Shown: one piece after another, positions 1 to 4,488 of the stretch
Numbering within the stretch: position 1 is the stretch's first letter
Layout of the letters: the number at the start of each line of letters is the position of its first letter
Origin: a virus
Virus record (IMG/VR): IMGVR_UViG_3300043774_001052
Span: 1 to 33,488 of that record
Length of the DNA: 33,488 nucleotides
Direction: 5' to 3' (one strand)
Notes under the pieces: model-generated
What the model was told of the DNA's origin: nothing
Databases searched by the model: none
What the model saw: only the letters and a program-made list of their open reading frames with translations
Translations under genes and position numbers: made by a program

Positions 1-396
1 TTCTCTAGTAGCTTGCTCTGCTCCTTCAGGACCTTTTGTTTTTAATGGATTTCCAAATCTTAATAATCTAGAAAGCGCTACCATAGCTCTTTCTTTTTCA
101 CCAATTGTCATTAAATAATAATTTTTACCTTGGATAGTCGCTTGATATGCTTTGCCCATAAATTGTAAAAAGAAAAATTGGCCATTATGTAATAAAATTT
201 TAAAAGTAGTTGGTTTTGGTGCTACTACATATATAGCTGTTATGTACTCTCCAAAAGACGGAGTCATTAAATATTCAAGAGTTGTTTTAAGACCTTGATA
301 CTTATTAAGAATAAATGCCATAGGATTTTCTTCAAAAGTTTCATTAAACTCTTGTAATAATATATTTTTTAATATATCTTTATTAACTAAATCCAT
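1..396 (-). CDS. Conserved phage protein of unknown function, 3' part cut off by window edge
   Basis: An open frame begins at the ATG at 394-396 and stays open to base 1, so the first 132 codons are visible and the C-terminus is missing. The start lies 2 bases after the stop of the upstream leftward gene. I do not recognise the family. The N-terminus is helical and contains LQE at residues 14-16, an (I/L)xE sequence like those in its neighbours. The middle has alternating hydrophobic residues (ITAIYVVAP; FKILLHNGQFFFLQF), suggesting a compact beta-rich domain. It is the most downstream visible gene of the leftward block of small genes. Coding is supported by the long open frame and tight spacing. 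The function is unknown. Confidence 0.75.
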   Translation of the reverse strand, partial: MDLVNKDILKNILLQEFNETFEENPMAFILNKYQGLKTTLEYLMTPSFGEYITAIYVVAPKPTTFKILLHNGQFFFLQFMGKAYQATIQGKNYYLMTIGEKERAMVALSRLLRFGNPLKTKGPEGAEQATRE

Positions 397-398
397 AA

Positions 399-1103
399 TT
401 ACTTACTCTTTTTATATTTTTTTATTTCAAATAGATCTTCCATAATATCTGATAAAGACATACTATCTGTGTCTTGATATTCATAGTCATGATAGTTTGT
501 ATTAGCTTGACTTATGAAATTTTGAGCATTTGTAATATGATCTTGAATCCAGGCTGGAATATTTTTTTCTTCTCCACCTATTTTTTGTAATAACTCTTGT
601 GCATTTTTAATAATATCACTAAGACTATTGTCTGCCATAGAAACTTCATGATCTTGAGTATCTTCATTCATCCCTGAAGTAGTTTCTCCAGTATGATCTG
701 CTGGTTTAGGATCTAATATCCATCCATAATCTTCTAGTACATCATAGTTGGCTAAAAGTTTTTTAATTTCAGCTTTACCTGTACTAGATAAGTTTCCATA
801 TTTATCTGCATATCCAATAATAGTATCTTCTAATTGATTATATAGATCACTATCCGTTCCAAAATCATTAGATATTCTATCTAATAGATCATGAATAGCA
901 GGTCCTCCAGGAAAGTTAGGATCATTATGATGCTCTTCTACGCCTGCTTTTTTACCAACTCTAAGTGCTGCAAAATCTCCAGCATCTAATTTATCTACTG
1001 GTGGATCTAATTTAGCTATCTGTTTTTGTTTATCAGTTAAATTAATCTCTTCTGATGTATCTTCTAATAAACGGTGTTTCCAATATGATAAACTACTATT
1101 CAT
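399..1103 (-). CDS. Hypothetical phage protein, acidic and helical, 234 aa
   Basis: A full-length acidic ORF with no domain I can name. The N-terminus reads MNSSLSYWKHRLLED, with an LLE triplet at residues 12-14 resembling a T4-type prohead protease site. The region around residues 65-135 (DLLDRISNDFGTDSDLYNQL onward, ending near DYGWILDP) looks like a small helical domain. A low-complexity acidic linker follows, then a C-terminal helical segment ending in lysines (KKYKKSK). It lies in the leftward block of small genes. Just upstream is a 10-bp tandem repeat (1105-1144) that forms most of its leader. The function is unknown; being a minor virion or internal head protein is only inferred from its neighbours. 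Confidence 0.7.
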   Translation of the reverse strand: MNSSLSYWKHRLLEDTSEEINLTDKQKQIAKLDPPVDKLDAGDFAALRVGKKAGVEEHHNDPNFPGGPAIHDLLDRISNDFGTDSDLYNQLEDTIIGYADKYGNLSSTGKAEIKKLLANYDVLEDYGWILDPKPADHTGETTSGMNEDTQDHEVSMADNSLSDIIKNAQELLQKIGGEEKNIPAWIQDHITNAQNFISQANTNYHDYEYQDTDSMSLSDIMEDLFEIKKYKKSK

Positions 1104-1104
1104 G

Positions 1105-1144
1105 TTTATTTATTTTTATTTATTTTTATTTATTTTTATTTATT
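1105..1144. repeat. Four-copy 10-bp AT tandem repeat between two genes
   Basis: The plus strand repeats a 10-base unit, tatttttatt, about four times without interruption. On the coding (minus) strand this reads as repeated AAATAAATAA. It covers the stop codon and last codons of the upstream gene (which ends at 1126) and nearly all of the leader of the gene starting at 1103. Such arrays change length by slippage, and here that would alter the spacing before the start codon or the last residues (INKNK) of the upstream protein. It contains no copy of the ATATTTAT motif found before other late genes. Confidence 0.8.
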
Positions 1145-1506
1145 TCTTTTGCTGCTTTTACTGCTAAATTATATGCCTTAGAACCTTTTCTTGCTGGTTT
1201 TTCTCCTCTAGCTCTTTGAGCTCTTATATTGTGCCAAAGACCTTTATTTTTTTCTTGTAATTCTTGAGTTTTTGGCTCAAACCAATTTGAACACCATTTT
1301 GTAGGATCTTCTATTTGTTGACCAGCTTCATCAACTAATTGATTTGTGTTCATATAGTCTGCATAATCTTGATTACTACACATGTGCATGTCGCCTTCTT
1401 TATAGTAATACTCACATACAGCACAACTAAATCCAACAGAAGAATACATGTATGGTTTTTGTCTTCCGTTTTGATGCTCTCTTAATAAGTCTATTAATTT
1501 TATCAT
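1126..1506 (-). CDS. Small cysteine-containing phage protein with capsid-targeting-like N-terminus, 126 aa
   Basis: The protein starts MIKLIDLLRE, almost the same as the start of two other proteins in this block, and the peptide ends in LRE, fitting the (I/L)xE consensus of the T4 prohead protease. A compact Cys motif follows (C28, C31, C43, C72, in contexts FSCAVCEY, HMCSNQ and KWCSNW), which could bind a metal or Fe-S cluster. The C-terminus (residues 88-126) is basic and resembles a nucleic-acid-binding tail. The ATG at 1506 overlaps the stop of the upstream leucine-rich-repeat gene by one base. I think I have seen similar proteins in marine T4-like phages, but I cannot name the family. 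Packaging in the head is inferred only from the N-terminus. Confidence 0.8.
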   Translation of the reverse strand: MIKLIDLLREHQNGRQKPYMYSSVGFSCAVCEYYYKEGDMHMCSNQDYADYMNTNQLVDEAGQQIEDPTKWCSNWFEPKTQELQEKNKGLWHNIRAQRARGEKPARKGSKAYNLAVKAAKEINKNK

Positions 1507-1919
1507 TATAAATAAATATCACCTTTTACACCAGGTGCCATTTTTCTTATCAATTGTTGTTTTGTATATTTTTTAGCTAGTGGTGTGTTCATTAAATCAA
1601 GATAGCCTCCTACTTTTAGATCATTGGGTAAAGTTTCTATTTTAGTATAGCTTAAATCAAGATCACCTACTACTTCTAGACCTTTAGGTAAAGTTTTGAT
1701 TGGTGTATAATTTAAATATAGATCTCCTCCTACTTTTAGGCCATTAGGTAAACTTGTGATTGGTTTTTTGTATAAATCTAAAGATCCTTTACTACCGTCT
1801 TTTATGTACTGCTGTAATTTTTTTTGAATACTAATATTATAGTTTTTAGACCTTTCTTCTTTAGAACGTCTAGGAGTAAAAAATTCTTCTTCTTTTAATA
1901 AATCTATTAATTTTATCAT
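1506..1919 (-). CDS. Leucine-rich-repeat phage protein with capsid-targeting-like N-terminus, 137 aa
   Basis: I chose the ATG at 1919. A longer frame reaches 1982, but it would overlap the previous gene by 59 bases, and its extra N-terminus is unrelated to the MIKLIDLLKE peptide shared with neighbouring genes. Residues 1-10 end in LKE, an (I/L)xE protease-like site. After a charged helical stretch (11-43) come three 20-residue repeats at about 54-73, 74-93 and 94-113, of the form ITSLPNGLKVGGDLYLNYTP. These are bacterial-type LRR units that should form a short parallel-beta solenoid, usually a protein-binding surface. The C-terminus (QQLIRKMAPGVKGDIYL) caps it. A binding partner cannot be read from sequence. 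The stop overlaps the next start by one base. Confidence 0.8.
   Translation of the reverse strand: MIKLIDLLKEEEFFTPRRSKEERSKNYNISIQKKLQQYIKDGSKGSLDLYKKPITSLPNGLKVGGDLYLNYTPIKTLPKGLEVVGDLDLSYTKIETLPNDLKVGGYLDLMNTPLAKKYTKQQLIRKMAPGVKGDIYL
1512..1519 (-). promoter_or_regulatory. ATATTTAT motif, candidate late promoter element
   Basis: Read on the minus strand this is ATATTTAT within GGTGATATTTATTTATAATG, five bases from the start at 1506. It matches the octamer found before other late-type genes in this window. The gap is short for a -10 box, so transcripts would be nearly leaderless if it is one. It also lies inside the 3' end of the upstream coding region. Confidence 0.35.
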
Positions 1920-1923
1920 ATTT

Positions 1924-2250
1924 TTACCATTTTCGACAACTCCAATATCTAGCTTTCCAGCGCGGGCCAGGATTAGTATCACAATGATGTCTTGCTCTAA
2001 AACTCTTTCGTCTTTTAGGATTATTCTTTTTTATATGAACTCCTTTTTGCCCAAAATTAACTTTAACAACATTACCTTTAGCATTTTTTACATAAACTTT
2101 GAATTTTTTTGTATCTCCAGCCATTGGTTTACCTAATGGTACTGTTCTACCTTGATATTTAGCTTCTAAAATAGGTTGTTGCCAACACTCTTTTATGTAT
2201 TCAGCTAAACACTGAGGACAAAACTCTCCTGAATTAAATTCGTGTATCAT
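1924..2250 (-). CDS. Conserved basic phage protein of unknown function ending YWSCRKW, 108 aa
   Basis: The C-terminal two thirds (from about residue 46, KKFKVYVKNAKGNVVKVNFG, through the basic RRKSFRARHHCD stretch to YWSCRKW) resembles a family I remember from T4-like phages of marine bacteria, with no assigned function. The N-terminus carries a CPQC pair and a third Cys (KECW), possibly a metal site. ILEA near residue 27 is an exact match to an (I/L)xE/A prohead-protease-like site. The protein is strongly basic, so nucleic-acid contact is plausible. It sits between the LRR gene and the ferritin-like gene with 1-4 base gaps. The family memory is moderately secure; the function is unknown. Confidence 0.85.
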   Translation of the reverse strand: MIHEFNSGEFCPQCLAEYIKECWQQPILEAKYQGRTVPLGKPMAGDTKKFKVYVKNAKGNVVKVNFGQKGVHIKKNNPKRRKSFRARHHCDTNPGPRWKARYWSCRKW

Positions 2251-2251
2251 A

Positions 2252-2623
2252 TTAATGTAAAAATGTAAGTTTATATTTAGTAGATTCTATTAAATCAATA
2301 ATTTCATCAACTTGATTTTGTATATATGAATCTTGTGGTATTTGAGTTCTAATTGTTTCTACAAATTTACATAATCCTTGAAAATATAATAATGGATTTT
2401 GATCTTCTTTTATCATTGAAGTCATTCTATAACCTCTAATAATACCATACCTTCCTTGAACTGATTCAGTTATACTGTCTATTAAATCAATTATACTAGT
2501 ATAATAATCTTCCAATGCTTTATGAGCTGCAAAAGATCCAGCACCTTCAGCTTGAAGATGGTATATATGTGCTTGATTACGACTTTGCATTAAAGTTCCT
2601 ATTAAAGACGCAAATTGTTCCAT
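2252..2623 (-). CDS. Ferritin/Dps-like helical protein (DUF5856-type), 123 aa
   Basis: The sequence has the look of the small ferritin-like family annotated as DUF5856 in phages. It is helical, with His residues in AHIYHLQ (H19, H22), FAAHKALEDYY (H34) and an acidic second helix SIIDLIDSITESVQG. Spacing of His, Asp and Glu across helices is typical of a four-helix bundle binding a di-metal centre or resembling Dps. Enzymatic or DNA-protecting activity has not been demonstrated for this protein, and I infer the similarity from motif recall. It starts at the ATG at 2623, overlapping by one base the stop of the preceding gene. A role as a packaged or cytoplasmic Dps-like protein is possible. Confidence 0.75.
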   Translation of the reverse strand: MEQFASLIGTLMQSRNQAHIYHLQAEGAGSFAAHKALEDYYTSIIDLIDSITESVQGRYGIIRGYRMTSMIKEDQNPLLYFQGLCKFVETIRTQIPQDSYIQNQVDEIIDLIESTKYKLTFLH

Positions 2624-2838
2624 TATTTTTTATTTTTTACTAATTTATTATAATCATTCATAGACAAAGATCTACCAGATTTTGATAATTCTATAGCTTT
2701 TTCAGCTACATTATGTAAATCAATATCTGATTTTGCATCTTCTTTTGCATACTCTAATAATCTAATAAATAAAGGGATATTTAATGTTATTTTATCTGTA
2801 GGATTAATTACCTCTTTTAGTAGATCTATTAGTTTCAT
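2623..2838 (-). CDS. Small conserved helical protein with capsid-targeting-like N-terminus, 71 aa
   Basis: It starts MKLIDLLKEVINP, sharing the MxLIDLLKE peptide with two genes further down the block and ending in an LKE protease-like site. The rest (IPLFIRLLEYAKEDAKSDID and onward through LHNVAEKAIELS, then SLSMNDYNKLV) is a short all-helical domain that I believe is widespread in phages of aquatic bacteria as an uncharacterised protein. Both ends show one-base TAATG-type overlaps with neighbours, which suggests translational coupling. Removal of the first nine residues would leave the intact conserved domain, as expected if the peptide is a separable targeting signal. Confidence 0.8.
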   Translation of the reverse strand: MKLIDLLKEVINPTDKITLNIPLFIRLLEYAKEDAKSDIDLHNVAEKAIELSKSGRSLSMNDYNKLVKNKK

Positions 2839-3464
2839 TATTTCGTTTCTTCTTTTTTATCTAATTCTTTTTTTGACTTCTCAATTCTTTCTAGCTTACC
2901 CATTAAATCATCAATTTGAGATGTTATTTTTGCAATATGATCTCTATGTTGTTTTGCATTTTTAGGATCTTCTTTAGCTAAATTAATATGCTCTTTATGT
3001 TTTTTCTCTAATTGAGTAATTGCTTTTTTAATTTTATCAGATGTTGAAGATTTCTTCTCTTCTAACATGGCTTCTTTATTACAGTAATCTTCATACAATC
3101 CTTTAGCAGCAGAGTTTGCCATTTCCTGGTCTGGATATACTGCATGAATTTGATCATGAGACATTTTATCTGAAGGAATTCCTTGTATTGGATTAAATGG
3201 AGTAACTAAAGAATCTTGAGTACATCCAGAATAAGGAATTTGTACAGCATATAAGTCTGTTATAGCTCCATCAATACCTTCTTTTTTTACTTTTTTAGGA
3301 AGACCTTTATGTTTAGTTGATGCGTAGTCAGTAACATCTCCTTTTTTCATTGATTTTGCCATTTTTTGGGCTTTAGGTGATGCTTCAGAAGGCTTCATAT
3401 CACCAGTTTGTAGTGCATGAACTATTCCCATTAATTTTTGTTGTTGTTTTGAATGCGAAGGCAT
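2838..3464 (-). CDS. DUF3008-type phage protein with C-terminal coiled coil, 208 aa
   Basis: Residues 1-60 (MPSHSKQQQKLMGIVHALQT, then SPKAQKMAKSMKKGDVTDYA and KHKGLPKKV) match the DUF3008 pattern, a short basic module frequent in T4-like phages with no established function. The middle region (about 62-133) contains an isolated segment with Cys residues (SGCTQD, DYCNKE) that I do not recognise. Residues about 135-205 are Lys/Glu/Gln-rich and predicted to form a coiled coil. The start follows a copy of the ATATTTAT motif by 15 bases. The joining of DUF3008 to a long tail is larger than the small stand-alone proteins I recall. Confidence 0.8.
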   Translation of the reverse strand: MPSHSKQQQKLMGIVHALQTGDMKPSEASPKAQKMAKSMKKGDVTDYASTKHKGLPKKVKKEGIDGAITDLYAVQIPYSGCTQDSLVTPFNPIQGIPSDKMSHDQIHAVYPDQEMANSAAKGLYEDYCNKEAMLEEKKSSTSDKIKKAITQLEKKHKEHINLAKEDPKNAKQHRDHIAKITSQIDDLMGKLERIEKSKKELDKKEETK

Positions 3465-3476
3465 ACTATAATGTTT

Positions 3477-4055
3477 TTAATAAATATCTATATTTTTTAG
3501 TTTATCCAAATTAGCCTTTATTTCTTCATACATCTTAGTCTTATCTCCTCCAGACCAACTTTCTATATCTCCTGCTTCTGAAATAAAACTATCTTTATCT
3601 AAAAACCATTGATTTAAAGCCTGCTCAACCTCTTCTAAACTAGCATTTTTATTGGAGTTTATCATTGATTTTTCATATTGATCATAAGAACCATCAGCCT
3701 TCATATTCGTTTCCATAATTACTACGCAATCTAAACATTTTTTATGTATTGAATACATTTTTTTGTTTATTTCAGTAGATTTCATAGGTTTTCCACAACT
3801 AGGACATGTTAACGGCAATAAAAATATCCCTTTAAACTTATCTAATTTAGTAATTGTTTGTTTTATTCCATTTTTAATAGTCCATAATTTTTCATTTTCT
3901 TCCCAAGTATCACCTTCTTTATGATCTATTTGTTTTTTTTCCCAACCTGCTGAAACTTGAGTCCTATCTCCTGATTTACCAGTTATGAGATTTCTCATTC
4001 TTTGTACATCACTTTTTTTAAACTCTTTTTTTAACGTAGACTCTTTTGGTAGCAT
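3477..4055 (-). CDS. Conserved zinc-ribbon phage protein, 192 aa
   Basis: A four-Cys zinc ribbon is visible: CPSC at residues 84-87 and CLDC at 107-110, the latter preceded by HKK. The N-terminal region (KKSDVQRMRNLITGKSGDRT, then WEKKQ and DTWEENEKLWTIKNGIKQ) is a strongly patterned module that I associate with uncharacterised proteins of marine T4-like phages. FISEAGDIESW near residue 157 contains ISE/A, another (I/L)xE/A site. The product probably binds zinc through the ribbon; a nucleic-acid or protein contact is inferred. It is separated from the next gene by five bases, with no sign of truncation. Confidence 0.82.
   Translation of the reverse strand: MLPKESTLKKEFKKSDVQRMRNLITGKSGDRTQVSAGWEKKQIDHKEGDTWEENEKLWTIKNGIKQTITKLDKFKGIFLLPLTCPSCGKPMKSTEINKKMYSIHKKCLDCVVIMETNMKADGSYDQYEKSMINSNKNASLEEVEQALNQWFLDKDSFISEAGDIESWSGGDKTKMYEEIKANLDKLKNIDIY
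3480..3487 (-). promoter_or_regulatory. ATATTTAT motif, candidate late promoter element
   Basis: The minus strand reads TAGATATTTATTAAAAAC and ends 15 bases before the start of the DUF3008-type gene at 3464. It overlaps the last codons of the upstream zinc-ribbon gene. It is the same octamer, in the same orientation relative to the gene, as at six other sites in the window. Confidence 0.4.
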
Positions 4056-4060
4056 ATAAC

Positions 4061-4477
4061 TTATTTTTTATTTTGTAATTCTATTAATAATAGTTGTTTT
4101 ATTATTTGTTTATTTTCGTAAATTTTATTATTTTTTTGACCAAACTCTCTCATTATTATTCCTGATATTGAGTTTGCTTCATTTTCTATATCTGATCCAG
4201 TATTTCCATCATTATCACTTTTAAGTTGACCTAATTCATTCTGTTTATGATGAACTAATTCATGTGATAAAGTTCTTAATATATCCGCTAAATTTCTATT
4301 ATTAATATATACTGTTAACGTCTTATAATATGGATTATACCCACCAAAACTACGATTTTCAGTAACCCACTTTCTGTCTGTTATAAATTCTATATTAGGT
4401 AAATAATCTATTTGTAATTTTTGTTTACAAAAATCAATAAATTCATTTATAATTATTTGTTTTTTATCTTGTTCCAT
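4061..4477 (-). CDS. HExxH zinc metallopeptidase-like protein, 138 aa
   Basis: The zinc-binding signature LSHELVHHKQ gives H72, E73 and H76, and a downstream acidic helix GSDIENEANSISGIIM (E98/E100) is the likely third ligand, so the fold looks gluzincin-like. A beta segment (GYNPYYKTLTVYIN) precedes it, as in small SprT- or M48-like minimal peptidases. At 138 residues it is just the catalytic core, with no signal peptide. Proteins with this arrangement occur in T4-like cyanophages; their substrates are unknown. It is encoded between the large nucleotidyltransferase gene (11-base gap) and the zinc-ribbon gene. Proteolysis of phage or host proteins is inferred. Confidence 0.85.
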   Translation of the reverse strand: MEQDKKQIIINEFIDFCKQKLQIDYLPNIEFITDRKWVTENRSFGGYNPYYKTLTVYINNRNLADILRTLSHELVHHKQNELGQLKSDNDGNTGSDIENEANSISGIIMREFGQKNNKIYENKQIIKQLLLIELQNKK

Positions 4478-4488
4478 ATATTATATTA

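Noticed and set aside
1105-1144. CRISPR array
   Set aside because: The repeat unit is 10 bases with no spacers. No array of 23-47-base repeats with unique spacers was seen anywhere in the window.
1920-1982. Longer N-terminus for the LRR protein (start at 1982)
   Set aside because: It overlaps the previous gene heavily and adds 21 residues with no similarity to the peptide shared by sister genes; the start at 1919 is better.
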